Below, one piece after another: positions 8,652-16,272 of a stretch of 53,456 nucleotides of DNA. The stretch's first letter is position 1, and every line of letters begins with the position of its first letter. The notes under the pieces are model-generated. The model was not told the origin of the DNA and searched no databases. It saw nothing but the letters and a program-made list of their open reading frames with translations. The DNA comes from Ferruginibacter sp. (GTDB lineage: Bacteria; Bacteroidota; Bacteroidia; Chitinophagales; Chitinophagaceae). The stretch covers positions 1-53,456 of the forward strand of contig JANXSR010000389.1 of assembly GCA_025352625.1 (NCBI GenBank). The letters are read 5' to 3'. The position numbers and the translations under genes are program-made.

Positions 8652-10394
8652 ATGAAATTTTTCTTCTCGCTACTCTTTTTATTGATTGTTGGTTTTACGT
8701 TTTCTCAAACAACTGATAAACCATTTATTCGCCTGGTGCAGCCTTTTAAAGATACCAATCCGGTAGCCTGGTCTGGCAATTTTATAATCGGAAGTACCTG
8801 TAAAAACTGTGCTGTTACTGTTGATGGAAAACCGGTAAAAGTCTTTTCTACTGGGGCTTTTGCCATTGAACTAAATTTAAAACCTGGGGATACCTCCTTT
8901 ACAATTCTATCAACTTTATCCGGTAAATCTGTGACAAAAAAAATCAATTACTCCTACACATTACCAAAGCCTGCAGAACCTGTTAAAGTATTAGACATAG
9001 AAAGTATTGAAACTTATCCCGAAGGAAACTTAATTGTGTTGCCCGGCGATAGAATAAAATTTAAAGTAAAAGCATTAACCCACTGTGTGGTAAGCACATT
9101 TCAGGATACCCGATTGTATGAATTGCCGGTGAGCCAGACAAAAGGAATGCCCGGCATTTACCAGGGAGAATACATTGTGAAAGCTACGGATAGTTTTGCT
9201 GTGATGAAAATTCCCATCACCGTTACTGACTCTTTGAATAACAAGGTTACTAAAGAAACAAAACAAACTTATTCTGTAATGTCGCCCTTTGCTTCTGATG
9301 TTGCCATTACCAAAGGCAGGCTGGCACATTTGGAATATGGGTTGGGTGACGACAGATTAGGGGGTGCCAAAGTGGGTTATATAGACAGTAACATTGTATT
9401 AAAAATAGTTGGAAAAGTAAGCACACATTACAAAGTTCAACTGGCAAAATCAAGAATTGCCTACATACCGGAAGAGTTGGTAACATTGATGCCGAAAGGA
9501 ACTTTTACGCCCGAATCGTTAACTGCCAAATGGAATGTGTACGGCGATGAAAAATATGATTATATAAAAGTGGGATTGTTTGCAAGGCTGCCTTACCAGT
9601 CATTTCAATTGACTGACCCCTCTACAATTGTAGTAGATATTTTTGGCGCCACTAATAATACCAATTGGATAACACAACTACAAACAGCAACCGAAATAAA
9701 AAAGATAGATTACGAACAGGTTGCAGATGATATTTTTAGAATAACAATTAGTTTAAAACATGCCCAACATTGGGGACACCTTGTATATTACAATGGAAAT
9801 ACGCTTATAATTAGAGTAAAGCATCAACCTGAAAATTTATCACTGAATAATTTAACCATTGCAGTGGATGCCGGCCATGGCGGAACTAACAATGGTGCTG
9901 TTGGAGCAACAGGAATTTATGAAAAGGAAATTACATTGGCAGTTGCATTAAAACTACAAAATGCATTGGAAAAGGAAGGAGCCAAAGTAATTATGACCCG
10001 TACTAAAGAAGAATTTTTTGACAATAAAGAACGCATATTATTTTATAGAGATAGTCTGCCGGATTTATTGCTAAGTGTTCACCTGAATTCGTCTGAAGAC
10101 CCTTTTCGTTCTGGAGGTACAAGTACCTATTACCGCTACATTGGTTATCGGAATTTGAGTATGGATATTTATAAACGTATGCTGGAGTTGGGGTTAAAGG
10201 AATATGGTAACATCGGCTCTTTTAATTTTATGCTTAACAGCCCTACAGAATATCCAAATGCTTTGATAGAAACATTGTTCCTAAGTAATCTGGAAGAGGA
10301 GGAAAAAATTCTGGATGAAAATTACCAGCAGCAAATGGCAGATAAGATTGTGTTGGGGGTGAAAGATTTTTTAGAAGGATGTAAGGATAAATAG
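8652..10394 (+). CDS. N-acetylmuramoyl-L-alanine amidase (Amidase_3), periplasmic
   Basis: This zinc enzyme cleaves the bond between N-acetylmuramic acid and L-alanine in peptidoglycan. The 580-residue protein has a Sec signal peptide (cleavage near TFSQ, residue ~19). Beta-rich N-terminal domains include an SH3-like segment (~220-280) and an AMIN-like segment (~295-390). The catalytic domain spans ~398-578. The zinc and catalytic residues are all visible: His in DAGHGG (~407), Glu in YEKEIT, His in SVHLNS and Glu in ALIETLF. Long N-terminal regions probably bind the wall or regulate activity. The gene is separated from the upstream gene by a terminator and converges on the next gene with only 23 bases between stops. 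Confidence 0.92.
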   Translation: MKFFFSLLFLLIVGFTFSQTTDKPFIRLVQPFKDTNPVAWSGNFIIGSTCKNCAVTVDGKPVKVFSTGAFAIELNLKPGDTSFTILSTLSGKSVTKKINYSYTLPKPAEPVKVLDIESIETYPEGNLIVLPGDRIKFKVKALTHCVVSTFQDTRLYELPVSQTKGMPGIYQGEYIVKATDSFAVMKIPITVTDSLNNKVTKETKQTYSVMSPFASDVAITKGRLAHLEYGLGDDRLGGAKVGYIDSNIVLKIVGKVSTHYKVQLAKSRIAYIPEELVTLMPKGTFTPESLTAKWNVYGDEKYDYIKVGLFARLPYQSFQLTDPSTIVVDIFGATNNTNWITQLQTATEIKKIDYEQVADDIFRITISLKHAQHWGHLVYYNGNTLIIRVKHQPENLSLNNLTIAVDAGHGGTNNGAVGATGIYEKEITLAVALKLQNALEKEGAKVIMTRTKEEFFDNKERILFYRDSLPDLLLSVHLNSSEDPFRSGGTSTYYRYIGYRNLSMDIYKRMLELGLKEYGNIGSFNFMLNSPTEYPNALIETLFLSNLEEEEKILDENYQQQMADKIVLGVKDFLEGCKDK

Positions 10395-10417
10395 GTTTTT
10401 AGAAATTGCAGCACTAT

Positions 10418-11119
10418 TTATCTTAACGAATAATTTTTTAAATAAGCAATAAAGCCTGGCAAGGATTTATCTTCATAAATTCTTTTAAACTGACTAAATT
10501 GTATGTAGCCATATTTGCGTGGCTCATGTGCTAATTTTTGATAATTTTTATTGAAATAATCTTCTTCATTTTCTCCTGCAGGAACAGGATCAGGCAATAT
10601 TTTTAGCATGCTGTTTACATAGTTGTAACATTTTTCCAGCTCCTTTTTATTGGCAGATTCACGCCAAAAAAGTATTGCCAATGTATTGGCAAAAAGTTCT
10701 CCCTGGTATTTGTTGGTATTGTTTTTTTCTTTGGCAAATTGTACAGCATGCCCCAATTCACGGGCAATATAAAAGCCATTAAAAAATAAACCGAAAATCT
10801 TTTTTCCTTCACTTTTATTACCAACCGAAAGCTCGGAAAAAAATAATTGTAAATCAGTATTTAGCTGAAACCAAAGTGGCAGGTTAACTGCATTATTTTC
10901 TGAAGTATAAAAAACCAGGTAAGGTTGTGTATTTAAAATTGCCTGTGGAACTTTAGTCATCGAGGCATCGGCCAGCTTTACTTTTGTAAAAAAGGCAGTA
11001 GCTAATTCATTGGCATCTTTAATTAATTTTACTGAATCAGTATAGGTATGAAATAATTTTTGCTGGGCTGATAAACCAATATTGGTCAGCAGTAAAAACA
11101 ACAACATTAATTTTTTCAT
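10418..11119 (-). CDS. Secreted metallopeptidase-like protein with a degenerate HExxH motif
   Basis: The 233-residue protein has a signal peptide (MKKLMLLFLLLTNIGLSAQ). Its centre reads ARELGHAVQF followed ~17 residues on by YQGELFANTLAILFWR. This matches the layout of gluzincin-type metallopeptidases (HExxH, then a downstream Glu ligand). However, the first His is Arg120 (codon CGT, one transition from CAT), while Glu121, His124 and the downstream Glu remain. I do not recognise the family firmly; it resembles DUF4344-like putative metallopeptidases. It may be catalytically dead, use another ligand, or not be a peptidase. The gene is alone on the minus strand, converging on the amidase and divergent from korB. 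Confidence 0.6.
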   Translation of the reverse strand: MKKLMLLFLLLTNIGLSAQQKLFHTYTDSVKLIKDANELATAFFTKVKLADASMTKVPQAILNTQPYLVFYTSENNAVNLPLWFQLNTDLQLFFSELSVGNKSEGKKIFGLFFNGFYIARELGHAVQFAKEKNNTNKYQGELFANTLAILFWRESANKKELEKCYNYVNSMLKILPDPVPAGENEEDYFNKNYQKLAHEPRKYGYIQFSQFKRIYEDKSLPGFIAYLKNYSLR

Positions 11120-11431
11120 GTAAATAAATAATTTAGTTCTGCGATTCCAAATCAGGCAGCATTAATTATTACACAATGTAGGTATCAAAATTAATATAAA
11201 GACAACGTGGGGTAAAAGCTGTTGTTAAATTGTAAAATTTTTAATTGAATTGCAGCGTTAGTATTTCATTTGTAAAAGGCAAAATCGCATCAACATTAAT
11301 AATGATGTATCGAGTATTCTTTTATATTGTTAAAAAATTTGCGATAATAAAATGTTATGACGTGTAACAGGATGTTTTGTTTTAGATTATAACCATCAAT
11401 TTGTAACTTTACAATTCTAATATAAAGCCAT
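11120..11431. other. Divergent intergenic region upstream of korB
   Basis: This 312-base AT-rich gap between two divergent genes must hold promoters for both. TAACTTTA (11404-11411) is a weak -7 candidate for korB, with a TTG only at a longer than usual distance. No RNA gene or open frame of note was seen. In particular, no remnant of a korA gene is present. Confidence 0.4.
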
Positions 11432-12475
11432 ATGAGTGAAACAGCAACATCAGCACCCTTAAAAACATTGACTGCCAAAGATTTTTCCACCGACCAGGAA
11501 GTACGCTGGTGTCCGGGTTGCGGAGATTATTCTATTTTAGCACAAGTGCAAAAAGTTATGCCTACACTGGGTATTCCAAGAGAAAATATTGTAATCATCA
11601 GCGGCATTGGTTGCAGCAGCCGTTTCCCCTACTATATGAATACTTATGGAATGCATAGTATTCACGGAAGGGCAACAGCAGTAGCAAGCGGATTAAAAGC
11701 AGCAAGACCTGAGTTGAGTGTTTGGATAGTAACAGGTGATGGTGATGGGTTGAGTATTGGAGGAAATCATACCATTCATTTATTGCGCAGAAATTTTGAT
11801 GTAAATGTTTTATTGTTTAACAACCAGATATATGGCTTAACAAAGGGCCAATATTCTCCTACTTCGGAAGAAAATAAAATTACTAAATCAACTCCTTTTG
11901 GCAGCATTGATCATCCATTTAATCCGCTTGCATTGGCAATGGGTGCAGATGCAAGTTTTATTGCAAGAACAATGGATAGAGATCCTAAACATTTACAGGC
12001 AATGTTACTTCGTGCCCAATCTCACAAAGGATCTTCATTTTTAGAAATCTATCAAAACTGTAACATTTTTAATGATGGTGCTTTTGAGATATTTACAGAA
12101 AAAAGCAGTAAGCCGGAAGAGGTATTGTTTTTAGAACAAGGCAAACCATTGGTGTTTGGTGCTGCACAAAATAAGGGTATTAAACTGGATGGATTTAAAC
12201 CGGTTATTGTAACAATTGGCGAAGGAGGTGTTAGTGCAGATGACCTGTGGATACACGACGACAGAGATTTTTACAAAGCACAGATATTGATCCGCATGTT
12301 TGATGATCCAAAGCTTGCAGGTCATTTACCAAGGCCTTTCGGTGTATTTTATGAAACTGAAAGAGCATGTTATGAAGAAGGAATGGCGATGCAGATAGAA
12401 GAGATCATTGCAAAAAGAGGCAAAGGGGATTTAGATAAATTATTACGGGGCAATGAAACATGGACGATTAGTTAA
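11432..12475 (+). CDS. korB: 2-oxoacid:ferredoxin oxidoreductase, beta subunit
   Basis: This is the TPP-binding subunit of a 2-oxoglutarate (or related 2-oxoacid):ferredoxin oxidoreductase, which converts a 2-oxoacid and CoA to acyl-CoA, CO2 and reduced ferredoxin. At 347 residues it has the usual length. RWCPGCGDY (26-34) is the hallmark N-terminus, IGCSSRFPYY and HGRATAVASGLK follow, and the TPP/Mg motif is GDGDGLSIGGNH...LLFNNQIYGLTKGQ (~110-145). The alpha subunit is normally encoded directly upstream but is absent here, so it must lie elsewhere. Substrate is assigned by family resemblance only. A bidirectional terminator separates it from convergent asd. Confidence 0.92.
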   Translation: MSETATSAPLKTLTAKDFSTDQEVRWCPGCGDYSILAQVQKVMPTLGIPRENIVIISGIGCSSRFPYYMNTYGMHSIHGRATAVASGLKAARPELSVWIVTGDGDGLSIGGNHTIHLLRRNFDVNVLLFNNQIYGLTKGQYSPTSEENKITKSTPFGSIDHPFNPLALAMGADASFIARTMDRDPKHLQAMLLRAQSHKGSSFLEIYQNCNIFNDGAFEIFTEKSSKPEEVLFLEQGKPLVFGAAQNKGIKLDGFKPVIVTIGEGGVSADDLWIHDDRDFYKAQILIRMFDDPKLAGHLPRPFGVFYETERACYEEGMAMQIEEIIAKRGKGDLDKLLRGNETWTIS

Positions 12476-12493
12476 TACATTCTGCAAACTACT

Positions 12494-12526
12494 AAAAATG
12501 GCCATCTTTTAAAGATGGCCATTTTT
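12494..12526. terminator. Bidirectional terminator between korB and asd
   Basis: AAAAATGGCCATCTTT and its complement form an almost uninterrupted stem with A and T tracts on either side, centred near 12510. It works on paper in both directions and serves two convergent genes. Its GATGGCCAT core is shared with the terminator at 8576. Confidence 0.85.
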
Positions 12527-12548
12527 AATTTTATATAAATAATATTTT

Positions 12549-13538
12549 TTACACCAGTCTCTTCTCCACCAGGTATTCTGCAATCTGCACAGCATTGGTA
12601 GCAGCACCTTTACGCAGGTTGTCGCTTACAATCCAGCAGTTTAAAGTATTGGCCTGAGTCTCATCTCTCCGTATTCTGCCTACAAAAGTTTCATCTTTTT
12701 CATGTGCAGTTAACGGCATTGGATAAATGAAATTAGCTATATCATCCTGCACTACTACACCCGGGGCTTTGCTTAAAAGCTCCCTAACTTCATTCAAATC
12801 AAAATCATTTTCAAATTCTATATTTACACTTTCGCTATGGCCGCCCATTACGGGAATGCGAACTGTGGTAGCAGTTACTTTAATATTGGTATCACCAATA
12901 ATCTTAACGGTTTCGTGTGTCATTTTCATTTCTTCCTTAGTGTAGCCATTCTCTAGAAACACATCTATTTGCGGAATGGCATTCAAATCGATCGGGTATT
13001 TATAAGCCATTTCTCCTTCTACACCTTTCCTTTCATTCATTAATTGTTCAACGGCTTTAACACCGGTACCGGTAACGCTTTGATAAGTAGATACTACAAC
13101 CCTTTTGATCTTGTATTTATCATGCAATGGTTTTAATACCACTACCATTTGAATGGTTGAGCAGTTGGGGTTGGCAATTATTTTATCTTCAGCAGTTAGC
13201 ACACTTGCATTTACTTCTGGCACAACCAATTTTTTTGTTGGATCCATACGCCATGCGCTCGAGTTGTCAATTACTGTAATACCGGCTTCAGCAAATTTTG
13301 GAGCAAGGGCAAGAGAAGTTCCACCGCCGGCTGAAAAAATAGCAATAGCAGGTTTAGCCGCAATGGCAGTTTCATAGCCAACTACCTTATATTTTTTTCC
13401 TTTAAATTCTACTTCTTTTCCAATTGATTTTTCAGAAGCTACCGGAATTAATTCCGTTACATCAAAATTTCTTTCTGCTAACACCTGCAACATTTTAGTA
13501 CCTACCAAACCGGTAGCGCCAACAACAGCAACTTTCAT
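12549..13538 (-). CDS. asd: Aspartate-semialdehyde dehydrogenase
   Basis: It reduces L-aspartyl-4-phosphate to aspartate semialdehyde with NADPH, the branch-point step toward lysine (and diaminopimelate for the wall), threonine, isoleucine and methionine. At 329 residues it is of normal length. The Rossmann motif is VVGATGLVG (~5-13), the catalytic cysteine Cys126 is in NPNCSTIQ, and the substrate-binding His is in PVMGGHSESV. The gene is preceded by a leader region with a Thr/Lys/Ile-rich peptide and alternative hairpins, so I infer it is controlled by transcription attenuation according to charging of tRNAs for end-product amino acids. Convergent with korB. Confidence 0.96.
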   Translation of the reverse strand: MKVAVVGATGLVGTKMLQVLAERNFDVTELIPVASEKSIGKEVEFKGKKYKVVGYETAIAAKPAIAIFSAGGGTSLALAPKFAEAGITVIDNSSAWRMDPTKKLVVPEVNASVLTAEDKIIANPNCSTIQMVVVLKPLHDKYKIKRVVVSTYQSVTGTGVKAVEQLMNERKGVEGEMAYKYPIDLNAIPQIDVFLENGYTKEEMKMTHETVKIIGDTNIKVTATTVRIPVMGGHSESVNIEFENDFDLNEVRELLSKAPGVVVQDDIANFIYPMPLTAHEKDETFVGRIRRDETQANTLNCWIVSDNLRKGAATNAVQIAEYLVEKRLV

Positions 13539-13620
13539 TTTTTTTAGTTTTTTAGTTTTTATTTAATTAAAGGTTTACTCTTTTATTTCACAACTCATTC
13601 GTCTTAACAAAGGGAGGGCA

Positions 13621-13702
13621 AAATAAAACCTTCCGTTTTTGGCGGAAGGCTGTGCATATTGTGTAACAAACAAAATACTAATTTACCTTCCGCTACCGGA
13701 AT
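13621..13702 (-). promoter_or_regulatory. Transcription attenuator upstream of asd
   Basis: Read on the minus strand, four segments can pair alternatively. Segment 1 TTCCG (13701-13697) pairs with segment 2 CGGAA (13692-13688). Segment 2, extended as GCGGAAGG (13693-13686), is also perfectly complementary over 8 bp to segment 3 CCTTCCGC (13649-13642). Segment 3 alternatively pairs with segment 4 CGGAAGG (13635-13629), a hairpin followed by TTTTATTTT (13628-13620). Segments 1 and 2 lie inside the leader peptide frame, whose stop codon directly follows segment 2. A ribosome that finishes the peptide would mask segment 2 and allow the 3:4 terminator. A ribosome stalled at the Thr/Lys codons would leave segment 2 free for the 2:3 antiterminator. 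The pairing is seen directly; the mechanism is inferred by analogy with thr/his/trp attenuators. Confidence 0.8.
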
Positions 13703-13739
13703 GTTTCTTGGTTGTTTTTGTATGTTTTATCGTTATCAT
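13683..13739 (-). CDS. Threonine/lysine/isoleucine-rich leader peptide of asd
   Basis: A frame too short for the ORF track encodes MITIKHTKTTKKHSGSGR and stops at TAA. Of 18 residues four are Thr, four Lys, two Ile and one Met, all products of the aspartate pathway that asd feeds. The stop lies immediately after attenuator segment 2, and the C-terminal SGSGR codons form the 1:2 hairpin. This placement, rather than sequence homology, supports a regulatory leader peptide. A promoter-like pair sits just upstream, so translation may start very close to the mRNA 5' end. No Shine-Dalgarno is visible, as for neighbouring genes. Confidence 0.75.
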   Translation of the reverse strand: MITIKHTKTTKKHSGSGR

Positions 13740-13746
13740 TATAAAA

Positions 13747-13778
13747 CGAAAATAGCTACAATTTAATAATCAACCAAA
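13747..13778 (-). promoter_or_regulatory. Candidate promoter of the asd leader transcript
   Basis: On the minus strand TTTG (13778-13775) is 20 bases from TATTTTCG (13754-13747), one mismatch from the TAnnTTTG -7 box. Transcription would begin within a few bases of the leader ATG at 13739, so the leader peptide would be leaderless or nearly so. Pattern-based only. Confidence 0.45.
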
Positions 13779-13917
13779 CATTCGGTAAAATTAATTACCT
13801 ACTGTCTAACATAAAATGGGTTTGCTTATATTTTGGGTTGTGCCGGAAACTTAATATTGAAAGTTGTCAAATTATACTGTTTACTCTTTAAACTTCTGAA
13901 ATCATAATTAATGGAAC

Positions 13918-13946
13918 TTGCAAAAGATTAATAATATGTATCTTTA
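13918..13946 (+). promoter_or_regulatory. Candidate promoter of the lamin-tail protein gene
   Basis: TTG (13918-13920), an 18-base spacer and TATCTTTA (13939-13946) fit the Bacteroidota -33/-7 pattern with one mismatch. Transcription would start ~10 bases before the ATG at 13964. Confidence 0.4.
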
Positions 13947-13963
13947 GAATAACCTACCGCTAT

Positions 13964-16153
13964 ATGACTAAAAAAAGGCTACTTTTTCTACAGGTAATAA
14001 TCTGGAGTTATTTCATAACCCATGTAGTAGCATCAGAAAATTTCAAGGATGTGTATTTTGCAAATAATGCTATACAGGAAGAAGGTTCAGTTACCAGGAT
14101 TATTAATACATTTTTTCAATTTCAAAACAGCAGCAACATTGAAGTTTCTGAACAAAAATATTTTTTAAATGATAGCAAGGTAAAGACTTTTCTGTCGGAT
14201 GCAATAGCGCCTGTTATACAATCAACAACAGTAACTTCGGCTTATGAATTAGATGTATTATTTGATCAGTCATTGGACAGAGCAAGCAGCGAGGAAACAA
14301 ATAATTATGTTGTCAATAATTCAATAAATTCTCCCACAACAGCTGTATTGGATGCAATTAATGCTGCATTGGTTCATTTAACATTTGCAAATAATTTCCC
14401 CAATGGAAAAAATTGCCAGCTTACTGTAAATAATATAAAAGATCTTTCAGGCAATGCCATAGTAAATGCAACAGCAACGTTTATTTATATTGTTCCTTAT
14501 ACAACACAACAGTATGATGTTGTAATAGATGAAATAATGGCCGATCCAACACCTGTTGTAGCATTGCCAAATAATGAATGGATAGAATTACGCAATACTT
14601 CTGCCACTGCCATTAACCTAAAGGGATGGAAGATCGGCGACCTTAACAGCATAAGTGGAGCAATGCCCAATTTTATTTTACAGCCAGATAGTTTTGTAAT
14701 TATCTGCACCGGCAGTGCAGTGGCTACCATGGTGCCATTTGGAAAAACAATAGCTGTAAGTGCCTTTCCCTCACTTGATAATGATGCCGATCAGCTATCG
14801 CTTATTTCTGCTGAGGGCAAAATAATTCATGCAGTTAGTTATTCAATTGCCTGGTTCCAAAACGAATTAAAGAAAGCTGGTGGATGGACACTTGAAATGA
14901 TTGACACAAGAAATCCATGCTCGGGTATTAGTAACTGGAAAGCAAGTACAGATTTGAGAGGCGGTTCGCCAGGTAGTAAAAATGCAACCCAAGCAATTAA
15001 TCCTGATCAATCAGCACCCAAACTTTTACGGGCTTACGCAGTAGATAATATAACCGTTACCTTGGTTTTTGATGAACCTTTGGATAGTCTTAAAGCTGCT
15101 GTTGTAGCAGGTTATTCAATCAGCGATGGCATTGGCTTACCAGTTACTGCGGTTGCAGTGTCTCCTATATTTGATAAAGTAAATCTTCGTTTAAGTACAC
15201 CGCTGGCGACTTCAAAAATTTACACCATCACCACTTCCGCCATTACAGATTGTGTGGGCAATGCAATCAGTTCAAAAAACACTGCCAGGGTCGGCATAAG
15301 TCAAATAGCAGACAGCCTGGATATTGTAATCAACGAAATTTTATTTAATCCGCCACCAACCGGAAGTGATTATGTAGAAATTTATAACCGTAGTAACAAG
15401 GTGATTGATCTTAGACAAACCTATATTGCTAACCGCAGCAGTAATGGCACTATCAGCAGCATTACCCAAATAAGCAAAGAAAACTATTTGTTTTTTCCGC
15501 AGGATTTCATGGTGCTTACACCTGATGTAACTTATGTAAAAGCAACTTACATCAACCAAAATCCGAATGCATTTATTGCAATCAATCTTCCATCTTTTAA
15601 TGACGACAAAGGCAATACACTTATTTTAAATGCACAGGGTAATATAGTAGATGAATTAGCCTATAGCGATAAATGGCATTTCAAATTATTAGATAATGCA
15701 GAAGGTGTAGCGTTGGAAAGAATTGATTACAACGCTACCACTCAATATGCGGACAACTGGCATTCAGCAGCTACCAGCGTAGGTTATGGTACACCTACGT
15801 ATAAAAATTCGCAATATCACATGAATAATGGAGTGAAGGGAGATATAAAATTATCGCCGGAAATTGTATCGCCGGATAATGATGGCCAGGATGATTTTGC
15901 TACTCTTGAATATAATTTTCCGGAACCGGGTTATGTAGCTACAATTACTATTTTTGATGCCGTCGGGCGTCCGGTTCGCTACCTGCAGCGCAATGCCCTG
16001 TGTGGTACAAAAGGAAGTTTTAAATGGGATGGGTTGGGAGAAAAAAATCAATCATTGGTAATTGGAGTTTATATTGTGTACACAACAATTTTTAACCTTC
16101 AAGGAAAGACCAAACAATTTAAAATACCGCTTGTATTGGCAAGGAGAAATTAA
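13964..16153 (+). CDS. Secreted lamin-tail domain (LTD) protein with FlgD-like C-terminus
   Basis: The 729-residue surface or secreted protein has an N-terminal hydrophobic signal (~5-24). It then shows alternating modules. Bacterial Ig-like (SwmB-type) segments lie around 75-175 and 345-445. Two lamin-tail domains begin at VVIDEIMADPTP (~185) and DIVINEILFNPPP (~450), each with the typical NEWIELRNTS or DYVEIYNRS strand. The last ~100 residues (SPDNDGQDDFATLEYNF, ITIFDAVGRPVRYL, GSFKWDGLGE) match the FlgD Ig-like module found at the C-terminus of many secreted Bacteroidota proteins. The role is unknown: such proteins are found with extracellular nucleases, phosphatases or adhesins, but no enzyme domain is visible. 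Monocistronic. Confidence 0.82.
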   Translation: MTKKRLLFLQVIIWSYFITHVVASENFKDVYFANNAIQEEGSVTRIINTFFQFQNSSNIEVSEQKYFLNDSKVKTFLSDAIAPVIQSTTVTSAYELDVLFDQSLDRASSEETNNYVVNNSINSPTTAVLDAINAALVHLTFANNFPNGKNCQLTVNNIKDLSGNAIVNATATFIYIVPYTTQQYDVVIDEIMADPTPVVALPNNEWIELRNTSATAINLKGWKIGDLNSISGAMPNFILQPDSFVIICTGSAVATMVPFGKTIAVSAFPSLDNDADQLSLISAEGKIIHAVSYSIAWFQNELKKAGGWTLEMIDTRNPCSGISNWKASTDLRGGSPGSKNATQAINPDQSAPKLLRAYAVDNITVTLVFDEPLDSLKAAVVAGYSISDGIGLPVTAVAVSPIFDKVNLRLSTPLATSKIYTITTSAITDCVGNAISSKNTARVGISQIADSLDIVINEILFNPPPTGSDYVEIYNRSNKVIDLRQTYIANRSSNGTISSITQISKENYLFFPQDFMVLTPDVTYVKATYINQNPNAFIAINLPSFNDDKGNTLILNAQGNIVDELAYSDKWHFKLLDNAEGVALERIDYNATTQYADNWHSAATSVGYGTPTYKNSQYHMNNGVKGDIKLSPEIVSPDNDGQDDFATLEYNFPEPGYVATITIFDAVGRPVRYLQRNALCGTKGSFKWDGLGEKNQSLVIGVYIVYTTIFNLQGKTKQFKIPLVLARRN

Positions 16154-16272
16154 ATTGGTGAATGATGAATGTGTATAGTGAAATTTATGTTCGATTAATC
16201 TTTCATACTGTACTGTAATTGGATAACAAAAAGCGAAATATTTTCTTTATAAAACACTCAACCAAGATATTT

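Noticed and set aside
16219-16272. TTG start of the prolyl oligopeptidase in the ORF track
   Set aside because: The extra 18 residues would bury the lipoprotein signal; ATG 16273 begins it cleanly.
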